From NCBI GenBank assembly GCA_026129405.1, contig JAHCID010000013.1, positions 1 to 28,925 on the forward strand: a DNA stretch of 28,925 nt, written 5' to 3'. The DNA is from a bacterium. Its GTDB lineage: Bacteria > Desulfobacterota > Binatia > DP-6. Positions 8,043 through 16,006 of the stretch are shown here, piece after piece (position 1 is the stretch's first letter; each line of letters starts with the position of its first letter). The notes under the pieces were generated by a model that worked only from the letters and a program-made list of their open reading frames with translations, was not told the origin of the DNA and ran no database searches. The translations under genes and the position numbers were made by a program.

Positions 8043-10265
8043 ATGCACAAGCGTACGTGCGAGTGGGTGATTCGTGCCGCCCTGGGGGTGGCGATCGTGG
8101 CCGCGGGGGTGGGGCCGGCATCGGCGTTCGACCTCCAGGCCGGCATCGGCTTCGTGGGGGTCCGAAACGGTGTCCAGGGCAACGTGGTGGGGCTCGAGAC
8201 CCCGGGGGGCCTCGAGGTCCAGCGGGGGACGGTCGACCGCTTCGGCAGCCTGGTCTTCCGCGAGCTCGGCGAGGGCAACCCCTTCGTCGTGCGGGATCTC
8301 ACCGCCGGGGGCGGCGGGCAGCCCGTGACGACCCTCGTGTTCACGGATCACCCCGACCAGTCCTTCTACCAGGCCCAGACGCTGGTCGCGGGCTACCAGT
8401 ACATCCAGATGCGCGACGGCACGCTGCTCGCCGCGATGATCCGTCCGCCGCTCGGCAGGACGATGGCCGACGGCCCGTTCCCGACGCTGATCGAGTACTC
8501 CGGCTACTCGCCGGCCGACCCCGACAACCCGCAGCCGTCGACGCTGCTCGCGAGCGCGCTCGGCTACGCGACGGTGGGCGTCAACATGCGCGGCTCGGGC
8601 TGCTCGGGCGGCGTCATCGATCTCTTCGACCTGCCCACCACGGCCGACGGCTACGACATCATCGAGACGGTCGGCGTGCAGCCGTGGGTGAAGTTCGCCA
8701 AGGTCGGCATGATCGGCATCTCGTTCCCCGGCATCAGCCAGCTGTTCGTCGCCGGCGCGCGGCCGCCGCATCTCGGCGCCGTGGCGCCGTTCTCGACCAT
8801 CGCCGACATCTACCGGGCCCCCGGCTTCCCGGGCGGCATCTTCAACAACGGCTTCGCCGAGAGCTGGCTGCGCGGCCGCAACAGCGACGCCGAGCCGGCT
8901 CCCGAGGGCGGCCAGTCCTGGGCCCGCCGCCGGGCGCGCAACGGCGACCAGACCTGCATCGCGAACCAGCGCCTGCGCCTGCAGACGCTCGACGCGGTCG
9001 AGTTCACCCAGAGCCACCCGTTCTACCTGCCGTACCTCATGGACGCGCGCTCGCCGATCAACTGGGTCGGCGACATCCAGGTGCCGACGTTCCTCGCCGG
9101 CGCGTGGCAGGACGAGCAGACGGGCGGCGACTTCGCCTCGTACCTGCGCCTCCTGCCGAAGCGCCGCGACGTCAAGGTGAGCCTCATCAACGGCGTTCAC
9201 ACGAGCGCGATGGAGCCGGCGATCCTGTGGAACTGGATCGCGTTCCTCGACCTCTACGTGGCGCACCAGCTGCCCGACCCGAGTCGTGCCGCGCCGTTCG
9301 CGCCCATCGTCTACTCGCAGATCCTCGGCGGCAACGTGCCGACGCCGCCGCTGCCCGTCGACCGCTTCGACGGCATCACCGACTACGACCAGGCGCGCGC
9401 GCTCTTCGAGGCCGATCCGCGCGTCCGCGTGCTGTTCGAGAACGGCGGCGGCTCGCCGCAGCCGGGCCTGCCCGCGCCGCGCTTCGAGGTCGGCTTCCAG
9501 CGCTGGCCCGCCAACGGCGCCCGTGCCACCGCCTGGTACCTCGGTCCCGACGGCACGCTCGCGCGCAAGCGGCCGCGGAAGGCCGGCGAGGGCGTCGACG
9601 CCTACAATCCCGATCCGTCGGTGCGGCCGGCGCAGACGCTGCCCGGCAGCGGCGAGGCCGACTCCTGGTCGATCCTGCCGCCGTACGACTGGGCGCCCTA
9701 CGTCGACGGCACCGCGCTCGCGTACGCCACCGAGCCGCTGATCGACGACGTGACCATCGTCGGCCCGGGCAGCGTCGACCTCTATCTGCGCTCGAGCGCC
9801 GAGGACACGGACATCCAGGTGACGCTGAGCGAGATCCGGCCCGACGGCCTCGAGACCTACGTGCAGAGCGGCTGGCTGCGCGCCAGCCACCGCAAGCTCG
9901 ACCGCAAGAAGCGCACCCGCCTGGAGCCGTGGCCGACGCACCTCGAAAAGGACGCGGCGCCGATGCCGGACGGCAAGTTCGCGCTCGTGCGCGTCGGCAT
10001 CTTCCCGGTGGCGCACGTCTTCCGGAAGGGCTCGCGCATCCGCCTCGGCATCGCCGCCCCGGGCGGCGATCGCACACGCTGGCGCTTCGACACCTTCCTC
10101 ACGGGCGGGACGGTGCGCAACGAGATCTCGCGCATGCACGCGAAGGCGTCGCGCGTGGTGCTGCCGGTGATCCCGGGCGTCGTGCCGCCGCCGACGCTGC
10201 CGCCGTGCCCGGGCCTGCGCGGCCAGCCCTGCCGCACCTACCGGCCGGCCGGCAACGGCGGCTGA
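8043..10265 (+). CDS. Exported CocE/NonD-family alpha/beta hydrolase
   Basis: A 740-residue protein with a strong ribosome binding site (AGAGGAGAG) before ATG 8043 and a signal peptide ending near ASA. After ~100 residues of unassigned N-terminal sequence comes an alpha/beta hydrolase domain of the X-Pro dipeptidyl-peptidase S15 / CocE type. The nucleophile elbow is GISFPG (Ser227), with candidate acid Asp357 (GAWQDEQTG) and His386 (NGVHTSA). The C-terminal third (from about WSILPPYDW) is the jelly-roll domain of the family, with LIDDVTIVGPGSVDLYLRSS and an IRLGIAAPGGDRTRW strand. Family members hydrolyse esters, amides or acyl side chains, and the substrate cannot be predicted here. The last ~30 residues are Pro- and Cys-rich (PPPTLPPCPGLRGQPCRTY). 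A perfect 16-bp hairpin follows the gene. Confidence 0.9.
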   Translation: MHKRTCEWVIRAALGVAIVAAGVGPASAFDLQAGIGFVGVRNGVQGNVVGLETPGGLEVQRGTVDRFGSLVFRELGEGNPFVVRDLTAGGGGQPVTTLVFTDHPDQSFYQAQTLVAGYQYIQMRDGTLLAAMIRPPLGRTMADGPFPTLIEYSGYSPADPDNPQPSTLLASALGYATVGVNMRGSGCSGGVIDLFDLPTTADGYDIIETVGVQPWVKFAKVGMIGISFPGISQLFVAGARPPHLGAVAPFSTIADIYRAPGFPGGIFNNGFAESWLRGRNSDAEPAPEGGQSWARRRARNGDQTCIANQRLRLQTLDAVEFTQSHPFYLPYLMDARSPINWVGDIQVPTFLAGAWQDEQTGGDFASYLRLLPKRRDVKVSLINGVHTSAMEPAILWNWIAFLDLYVAHQLPDPSRAAPFAPIVYSQILGGNVPTPPLPVDRFDGITDYDQARALFEADPRVRVLFENGGGSPQPGLPAPRFEVGFQRWPANGARATAWYLGPDGTLARKRPRKAGEGVDAYNPDPSVRPAQTLPGSGEADSWSILPPYDWAPYVDGTALAYATEPLIDDVTIVGPGSVDLYLRSSAEDTDIQVTLSEIRPDGLETYVQSGWLRASHRKLDRKKRTRLEPWPTHLEKDAAPMPDGKFALVRVGIFPVAHVFRKGSRIRLGIAAPGGDRTRWRFDTFLTGGTVRNEISRMHAKASRVVLPVIPGVVPPPTLPPCPGLRGQPCRTYRPAGNGG

Positions 10266-10274
10266 GCACGCCGG

Positions 10275-10311
10275 CCTCCGGCCCGCGGCGGTCTACGCCG
10301 CGGGCCGGAGG
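10275..10311. terminator. Perfect 16-bp bidirectional hairpin
   Basis: Positions 10275-10290 and 10296-10311 are exact reverse complements separated by the loop GTCTA. The hairpin starts 9 bases after the CocE-type stop. Its right arm encodes the last residues (FLRPAA) of the convergent amidase gene and its loop holds that gene's stop codon. No T-tract is present, as is common in very GC-rich genomes. Confidence 0.7.
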
Positions 10312-11129
10312 AAGCGGCTGTGCACCCAGCCCTCGCGGTCGGGCTGGTCGCCGCCGGCGTCGAGCACTTCGACGAGCTCACCAGGCGCCGCGTGGCGACG
10401 CGCTCGACGTCCCCGGCGGCAACGGGCCGCTTGGCGAGGCGCAGCCCGTCTGGCCGGCGCGGCGCGGATGGCGAGCGCCTCGCTCGTCACCCACACCGGC
10501 AGCGCGTCGTCCGCACGGCCGAAGAGCCGGGCGCGCACGCTGGCCATCGGGAACGCGGGACCGGGATCGCTCCTGCGGCCGGGCGCGACCTCGTCGTGGC
10601 CGAGGACGTCGCGCAGCCCGTAGGCCTGGACGACGGCCTCGGCCGCGGCGAGCGCCGCCGCGAGCTGCGCGGCCGGATAGCGCGGCCAGCCGGAGAGCAG
10701 GCTGCCCACCGGATCGTCTCGGTGCACCGCCTGGACGACGTCGTCGTCCGGCAGCACGTCGCCGTACCAGGTGCCCCAGCGGCCGGGGCCGAGGCGCACG
10801 AGGCGCCCGGGGTTGTCGAGCTCGATGCCGATGGCGAAGGCGTTGAGGCCCGGGCGGCCCTCCCAGCGGCTCGGGCCGGCGTGCCACGCCACGCGATCGA
10901 AGCGCACGAGCTGGGTGACGGTGCCGTCGCGGCCGACGACGAGGTGCGCGGAGGCCCGCGCGCGCGGGTCGAGGAAGCGGGCGACGGCGTCCTCCGCGCT
11001 CGGCGCGGCGGTGTAGTGCACGAGCAGGTACTCGGGTGCGAGGAACGTGCCGTGCGTCCAGTTCGGGCTCTCGCGGAACGGGACGGGAACGCCGTCGTCG
11101 CCGACGAGCTGATGGTCGTGGACCTGCAT
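10293..11129 (-). CDS. N-acetylmuramoyl-L-alanine amidase (Amidase_2) with C-terminal SH3-like tail
   Basis: A 278-residue protein without a signal peptide. Residues ~30-200 form an AmpD/Amidase_2 zinc domain with His38 (LLVHYTAAP), WHAGPSRWEG and GHDEVAPGRRSDPG, which contains the second His and the Asp of the metal site. It should cleave the amide bond between muramic acid and the peptide stem of cell-wall fragments, probably in recycling. The C-terminus begins and ends like a bacterial SH3 domain (VWVTSEALAIRAAP, then GELVEVLDAGG and REGWVHSRFLRPA). Between 10383 and 10450 this frame gives an implausible Arg/Ala run, while a neighbouring frame reads LRLAKRPVAAGDVERVATR, so two compensating indels are likely. 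The catalytic domain is not affected. Confidence 0.86.
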   Translation of the reverse strand: MQVHDHQLVGDDGVPVPFRESPNWTHGTFLAPEYLLVHYTAAPSAEDAVARFLDPRARASAHLVVGRDGTVTQLVRFDRVAWHAGPSRWEGRPGLNAFAIGIELDNPGRLVRLGPGRWGTWYGDVLPDDDVVQAVHRDDPVGSLLSGWPRYPAAQLAAALAAAEAVVQAYGLRDVLGHDEVAPGRRSDPGPAFPMASVRARLFGRADDALPVWVTSEALAIRAAPARRAAPRQAARCRRGRRARRHAAPGELVEVLDAGGDQPDREGWVHSRFLRPAA

Positions 11130-11204
11130 GGGGACCCTTTCCGTGTGTGCGGACGGCAGTGCGGACGCGACGACATCTGACCGTCGCGCCGTACCCCGTC
11201 AACG

Positions 11205-11224
11205 AAAAAGCCGCGCCGCGGCTT
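11205..11224 (-). terminator. Hairpin with short T-run in the amidase leader
   Basis: On the minus strand AAGCCGC-GGC-GCGGCTT is followed by TTTCG, giving a 7-bp stem and a five-base T-run. It lies between the divergent amidase and nucleosidase genes, about 75 bases before the amidase start, where no upstream minus-strand gene ends. It could be an attenuator of the amidase transcript or a block to antisense reading. Confidence 0.4.
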
Positions 11225-11270
11225 GTCGCGGCGGCCGCCGATGTGGGAAGCCCGCGCCCATGGGGGTGGC

Positions 11271-12469
11271 GTGACCCTGGTCCGGGGGCTGCGGTACGTG
11301 GCGGCGGCGACCGCGCTCGCGTGCGCCGGCGCTGCGGCGGCACAGGCGAGCGATCCGTGTGCGGCGCGCAGCGCGCGCTGTGTCGCCGGGCCGGTCGTCG
11401 TCGTGATCTCGGCGTTCCCCGCCGAGCAGCGCCTGCTCCTCGAGCGCACGGCGGTGACGGAGACGCTCGTCACCGGCGATCGCACCGTCCACGTCGGCAC
11501 GCTGGCGGGAACCCGCGTGGCCCTCGTGCTCTCCGGCATCGGCCTCGCGAACGCGGCGCGCACGACCGAGGCGATCCTGGCGCGGCTCGAGGTCGGCGCG
11601 ATCCTCTTCTCCGGCGTCGCCGGCAGCGATCAGAACATCGGCGACGTGGTCGTGCCGGCCACCTGGAGCGACGCCGAGGGCGGCGTCGGCGTCGACCCGA
11701 CGCTGCTCCAGCTCGCACAGGGCCTCGCGTCCACACCGCTGCCGTTCGTGCAGTGCACCGCGAACCCGCCCGAGCCGCCCGGGCCCGAGGTGTGCATGGG
11801 CCGTACGCCGCGGCTCGTCGTCGGCGGCGACGGCACGAGCGAGGATCCGTTCGGCAGCAGCCCGCCGGCCTGCACGCCCGGGGGCGGGCCCGTGTTCGGC
11901 TGCGAGCCGATGCGCACGCCCGGCGTCACGCACGCGGCGGCGCCGCTCTATCCGACCGCCGTCGACATGGAGACGAGCGTGGTGGCGCGGCGGGCGGCGG
12001 CGGCCGGCGTGCCGTTCCTCGGCTTCCGCGGCGTGTCGGACGGCCCCGGCGATCCGCTCGATCTCGGCGGCTTTCCGGCGCAGTTCTTCGCCTACTACGC
12101 GCTCGCGGCCGACAACGCCGCGCTGGCGACGATCGCGTTCCTCGAGGCCTGGGCGCCGCACGCCGGCGTGCGCGCGGCGGCCACGCCGCTGCGAACGCGC
12201 GCCGCGTGCGGTTGCATCTGGCGCTGGCGGCGCCGCCTGCGTCCCTTTGCGGGCGCCGGGCGGGCCCACGCGCGGCGTCGACAAGGCCCGCCTCGAGGGC
12301 GTCGCGGGCGCGCGGCGCTGGGACGCCGCGCGGCGCCGCGCTCGCCGACTGCGCGCAGCGCCGCTTCGCGGCGGTGGCGCGCTATTGCGCGCGCGCGGCG
12401 GGCGCGGCGATCGACGCGTGCCGGGCGCCGCTGGCCGGTGCGCCTGGCGCGCGCGCCGCCACGCCGTAG
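11271..12469 (+). CDS. Exported MTA/SAH-type nucleoside phosphorylase-superfamily protein, tail frameshifted
   Basis: The GTG at 11271 gives a signal peptide ([20 protein letters not shown]). The domain belongs to the PNP/UDP superfamily, nearest to 5'-methylthioadenosine/S-adenosylhomocysteine nucleosidases: [54 protein letters not shown], the ribose-binding [13 protein letters not shown] and the catalytic-loop [13 protein letters not shown]. These enzymes remove purine bases from nucleosides. Secretion and the ~50-residue Cys-containing insertion before VDMET are unusual. From about 12190 the frame yields an Arg-rich run, while other frames give [20 protein letters not shown] and then [20 protein letters not shown] up to a stop at 12469, so two frame changes are likely. 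As written, the first frame stays open into the next gene and would give a false 670-residue fusion. Confidence 0.78.
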
Positions 12470-12503
12470 CAATCCCCCCGTGGCGTGGGCTATGCCCGGG
12501 CCC

Positions 12504-13274
12504 ATGCGCGAGACCGTTCTCGAGGAGCGCGACGGCGCGGTCCTGACCCTGGTCCTGAACCGGCCGAAGCAGCGTAACGCCTTCAACCGGCAGATGTGGC
12601 ACGAGCTGCGCGACGCCCTGCGCGACGCGCAGGAGGACCGTGACGTCAACGTGGTCGTGGTCACCGGCACCGACGGCGCCTTCTCGGCCGGGCAGGATCT
12701 CTCCGAGATGACGAACGGCGCCGACGGCGAGGATCCCGGCTTCGGCGCGTTCATGGACCGCCTGTGCGTGTTCGACAAGCCGCTCCTCGCGGCGGTGAAC
12801 GGCGTCGGCGTCGGCATCGGTCTCACCCTGCTGCTCCATTGTGACGTCGTGTACGTCGCCGAGGGCGCGCGCCTGCGGCCGCCGTTCGTCACGCTGGGCG
12901 TGGTGCCGGAGGCGGCGAGCAGCTACCTCCTGCCGGTCGTGTGCGGCTGGCAGCGGGCGGCCGAGCTGCTCTTCACCGCCGACTGGATCGACGCGCGCCG
13001 CGCCGTCGAGCTGGGGCTCGCGGTACGCGTGTGCGCCCCGGACGCGCTCCGCCCGTCGCTGCACGCGCTCGCCGTGCGCATCGCCGCGCAGCCGCCCGAG
13101 TCGGTGCGGCACACGAAGCGCCTCATGCTGGCGACCCGCAGCCGGCAGATCGCCGAGGCGCGCGCGCGTGAGGACCAGGCGTTCGCCGAGCGCGTCGGCA
13201 CGCCCGAGAACCTCGAGGCGGTGATGGCGTTCTTCGAGAAGCGGCCGCCCGACTTCGCGAAGCTGCACCGCTGA
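12504..13274 (+). CDS. Enoyl-CoA hydratase/isomerase family protein
   Basis: A 256-residue crotonase-fold protein. The start [19 protein letters not shown] fits the family; a second in-frame Met lies at 12492. The CoA-binding and oxyanion-hole segments are [19 protein letters not shown] and [20 protein letters not shown]. The region after this ([20 protein letters not shown]) and the late-helix motif [18 protein letters not shown] are as in hydratases and isomerases of fatty-acid and aromatic acid breakdown. The enzyme is cytoplasmic and acts on enoyl-CoA thioesters, but the exact substrate is unclear. It follows the nucleosidase on the same strand with a short gap and no clear ribosome binding site. 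It shows no functional link to its exported neighbours. Confidence 0.9.
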   Translation: MRETVLEERDGAVLTLVLNRPKQRNAFNRQMWHELRDALRDAQEDRDVNVVVVTGTDGAFSAGQDLSEMTNGADGEDPGFGAFMDRLCVFDKPLLAAVNGVGVGIGLTLLLHCDVVYVAEGARLRPPFVTLGVVPEAASSYLLPVVCGWQRAAELLFTADWIDARRAVELGLAVRVCAPDALRPSLHALAVRIAAQPPESVRHTKRLMLATRSRQIAEARAREDQAFAERVGTPENLEAVMAFFEKRPPDFAKLHR

Positions 13275-13285
13275 TGCCGGCGCGC

Positions 13286-14692
13286 CTACGGCGCCAGCGT
13301 GAAGCCCTGCGACGTGCCGGAGATCGCGTGCCGCTTCGGGTGGGGCAGCGACAGCATGGTCTCCGCCTGATCGCGGAGGATGGCGGGCACCGTGCGGTAC
13401 GACGAGTGTACGTCGATGATGCTCGCCACCGCCGGGGCGACGGTGACGGACGAGCAGTCGAGGCCGACGACGTTCGGCGCGAGCGCCTTCGGGGGCAGGA
13501 AGCCGTAGTACGGGCCGATCAGGCCGAGCCGGGTCGGGTAGTCGCTGCGGTGGTAGGGAAAGAACTCGTAGTTCGACGAGCCGAGCGTCTCGTCGGCGCC
13601 CGAGTAGTACACCGTCACCTCGGCGCAGGTCGCGGCGATCGCCGCTCCCTGCTCGCCGCTCTGCAGCGACACCGCCGAGACGTCGGCGGCGAGCATGAGG
13701 CAGCGGTCGACTTGCGCGGGCTGCGTCAGCGCCGCGAGCCCGGTCATCAGCATGTAGTTGCCCTCGGAGTGGGTGAGGAACGAGAGCGTGACCGGCGTCG
13801 CCGAGGGGGCGACGACCCTGCTGCCGAGGAGCTGCACCAGCGCGTCGAAGCTCTGGCGGCTGCCGAGGACGTTGTCGCGGATCGTGCCCGAGGTCTGCGG
13901 CGTCAGCGGCGGCGGCGGCGGGCCGGAGGACGCGTAGTAGTAGGCCGAGTCGAAGAGGTCGTAGCTCGGCCACGAGAAGCCGATCAGGAGGCCCGGCCAC
14001 TGGCCGGAGCGCTCGAGGGCGCATCCGAACGCCGCCGCCTCGGCGAGCGCCTCGGTGAACAGGTTGCCGAGCCCGTGGACGTAGAGCCCGAGGTGCAGCC
14101 GCCCGGCCGAGGCGGCGAGGGCGAGGTCGGCCTGCAGGCGCTCGAGGAAGACCGTCTCGGTCACCTCGGTGTAGGTCGACTGCGGGTCGCTCGACTGGTA
14201 GGCGCCGCTCGCGGTCCAGAACGTGAGGCTGCCCGGCGCGCCCGGGACGACGGCGTCCTTCGCGGTCGCGAACGGCGTGGCGCGGTTCGTCACCATGTAG
14301 CTGTAGGCGAACGGGACGCCGCTGCACGTGCCGGTAGTGCGGACGGCGCCCAGCTGGCTGGCGATGCGCGCGCCGTGCCGGGTGGAGGCGAGGCGGACGC
14401 GGGCGAGGTCGCTCGTCGTGGGACACGTCCCGCCGCCGCGTCGCTCGGCCTTCTCCCACCTGCGGCGCAGCTGCCGGTCGCACCGGGCGACGACCGGTTG
14501 GGTCTGCTGCATCACCGCGTGCGCCTCGGCGTCCGCGAGGCAGAGCTGGTAGCGGCCGACGGCGGCGAGCTTCGCCGCCTGGCAGCGGCGCGCCCTGGCG
14601 GCGTCGTCGAGCCTGGCCGCGGCCACGGCCGGCACCGCGAGCAGCGAAAGGGCCACCAGCGCCCCCATCCCCAGCGTCCGCACCATCCGCAC
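13286..14692 (-). CDS. Exported DUF900-type alpha/beta hydrolase with N-terminal Cys-rich domain
   Basis: A 468-residue protein with a signal peptide (TLGMGALVALSLLAVPAVAAA). Residues ~30-100 form a helical Cys-containing domain (RRCQAAKLAAVGRYQLCLAD, ARCDRQLRRRWEKAERRGGG, TCPTTSD), of a kind I recall from many predicted exported proteins of such GC-rich environmental bacteria. The rest is an alpha/beta hydrolase like the DUF900 family: LHLGLYVHGLGNLFTEAL, a segment with FSWPSYDLFDSAYYY, and the nucleophile elbow LTHSEGNYMLM (Ser in HSEG). A late IIDVHSSYRTV supplies a candidate His. The substrate is unknown, possibly lipid or ester. It converges on the enoyl-CoA hydratase gene and diverges from the copper-type lipoprotein. 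A second in-frame Met (14686) is also a possible start. Confidence 0.82.
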   Translation of the reverse strand: MRMVRTLGMGALVALSLLAVPAVAAARLDDAARARRCQAAKLAAVGRYQLCLADAEAHAVMQQTQPVVARCDRQLRRRWEKAERRGGGTCPTTSDLARVRLASTRHGARIASQLGAVRTTGTCSGVPFAYSYMVTNRATPFATAKDAVVPGAPGSLTFWTASGAYQSSDPQSTYTEVTETVFLERLQADLALAASAGRLHLGLYVHGLGNLFTEALAEAAAFGCALERSGQWPGLLIGFSWPSYDLFDSAYYYASSGPPPPPLTPQTSGTIRDNVLGSRQSFDALVQLLGSRVVAPSATPVTLSFLTHSEGNYMLMTGLAALTQPAQVDRCLMLAADVSAVSLQSGEQGAAIAATCAEVTVYYSGADETLGSSNYEFFPYHRSDYPTRLGLIGPYYGFLPPKALAPNVVGLDCSSVTVAPAVASIIDVHSSYRTVPAILRDQAETMLSLPHPKRHAISGTSQGFTLAP

Positions 14693-14841
14693 CTCCCCGT
14701 CGCCCCGGCCCCCCGGCGCGCACGCTCGATGCTACGCGACCGCCGCGCGAGGGACCAGCGCGGGGCGCGGAATGCCTTGCGGCCGCGAACGGTCGCGTAC
14801 TAGCGTCGCCGCAGCCGCCGGCCACCCCGGCCGGGTGGCGC

Positions 14842-14850
14842 GGGGGGGGG
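14842..14850 (+). repeat. G9 homopolymer at the ribosome-binding position
   Basis: Nine G residues end 9 bases before the ATG of the lipoprotein gene at 14860, where a Shine-Dalgarno sequence would be expected. Such a tract can pair with C-rich parts of the anti-Shine-Dalgarno region and may vary in length by slippage, which would change spacing and translation rate. Confidence 0.6.
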
Positions 14851-14859
14851 ACTCGATCG

Positions 14860-15996
14860 ATGCACAGCCGTCGGACCGTGGCCGCGGGGCTGCTCGCAGG
14901 CATCGTCACGCTGGCCGCCTGCGGCCAGCCGGACGACGGCGCAACGGCGAGGCCGGCGCCGCCGGGACATGCGCAGGAGCGGGTGCGGACGCTGTTCTCG
15001 GACACGTTCCACGTCGACCGGCTCTTTCCCTCCATGCTCGGGCCGTACACGACGCGGGTCGTGAAGCTGGCCGAGGGCGAGCCGGCGCCGCCGCGTGAGC
15101 TCGTGTGGCTCACCGGTCTCGAGATGGACGTCGTCGGCCCCGAGGACGAGCGCACGGAGTCGATCGAGTACGAGTGCCACACGAACCTCGTGTGGACGAA
15201 GGACCAGCCCGCGGGCGTCAACCGGCCGCTCGGGCAGATCTTCACGCTGACGCAGGGCCAGATCGACGTGCGGCTGCCGTCCGGCTTCGGCATCCCCGCG
15301 TACTCGGACGAGGACATCGTCCTCAACTCGCAGGTGCTGAACCTGAACCGTCCCGACGACGACCGCCGCGTCCGCCACCGGGTGCGGGTGCGCTACGTTC
15401 GCGACCGCGACCTCGCCGAGCCGATGAAGCCGCTGGTCAGCACCGGCGCCTTCGTGATGGCGTCGCTCGAGGACGAGGCGCTCGTCTACGGCTCGGGCGC
15501 GATCGACGCGAAGGCGGCCGCGGCGAGCTGCCATGCCGGCAGCCTGCCGCCCGGCATCCCGGCGCAGGTGCCGTTCATCATCGAGGATCCGCAGGGACGC
15601 AAGTTCACCGGCCACTGGGTGGTGAAGCCGGGGCGGCACGAGTACCGCACGCGCGTGACCGATCTCATGAAGCTGCCCTACGACACGACGCTGCACTTCA
15701 TCGGCGTCCACGTGCATCCGTACTCGGTGTCGGTCGAGCTGCGCGATCTGACGGCAGGCACGACGGTATGGAAGGGAGCCCAGCGCACGACCACCGACCG
15801 CGTCGGCCTCGAGGCGATCGAGTCGTTCTCGAGCGTCGAAGGCGTGCCCCTCTACAAGGACCACGACTACGAGCTGGTGAGCGTCTACGACAATCCGACC
15901 GAGCGGGACTCGGACGCGATGGCGAGCATCTTCCTCTACTACCTCGACAAGGAGTTCCGCCCGCCGCCGCGCCCGGCGACCGACGCCGGCGCCTGA
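14860..15996 (+). CDS. Lipoprotein with PHM-like type II copper monooxygenase C-terminal domain
   Basis: A 378-residue protein with a lipoprotein signal (AAGLLAGIVTLAACGQ; lipobox LAAC). The C-terminal half resembles the second domain of peptidylglycine alpha-hydroxylating monooxygenase (PHM) and other ascorbate-dependent copper enzymes. An H-x-H pair (His284, His286 in FIGVHVHPYSVSVELRDL) and, 68 residues later, Met354 in SDAMASIFLYYLDK match the CuB ligands and the conserved SDEM...YY context of PHM. The N-terminal domain keeps the sheet order but not the CuA site: the HH pair is Cys106-His107 (YECHTNLVW), and the third His position falls in SQVLNLN. The protein is probably periplasmic and lipid-anchored, binding one copper. 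Oxygenase function with a single copper is uncertain; a copper-binding or sensing role is an alternative. Confidence 0.72.
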   Translation: MHSRRTVAAGLLAGIVTLAACGQPDDGATARPAPPGHAQERVRTLFSDTFHVDRLFPSMLGPYTTRVVKLAEGEPAPPRELVWLTGLEMDVVGPEDERTESIEYECHTNLVWTKDQPAGVNRPLGQIFTLTQGQIDVRLPSGFGIPAYSDEDIVLNSQVLNLNRPDDDRRVRHRVRVRYVRDRDLAEPMKPLVSTGAFVMASLEDEALVYGSGAIDAKAAAASCHAGSLPPGIPAQVPFIIEDPQGRKFTGHWVVKPGRHEYRTRVTDLMKLPYDTTLHFIGVHVHPYSVSVELRDLTAGTTVWKGAQRTTTDRVGLEAIESFSSVEGVPLYKDHDYELVSVYDNPTERDSDAMASIFLYYLDKEFRPPPRPATDAGA

Positions 15997-16006
15997 GCCG
16001 GGGGCG

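Noticed and set aside
7101-10139. A minus-strand open frame of about 1010 codons across the CocE-type gene
   Set aside because: The plus strand carries a recognisable hydrolase with signal peptide, catalytic triad and ribosome site; the antisense product has no recognisable features.
11223-13274. A single nucleosidase-enoyl-CoA hydratase fusion protein
   Set aside because: The joining segment is Arg-rich nonsense, other frames give a plausible nucleosidase tail with its own stop at 12469, and one half is exported while the other uses CoA in the cytoplasm.
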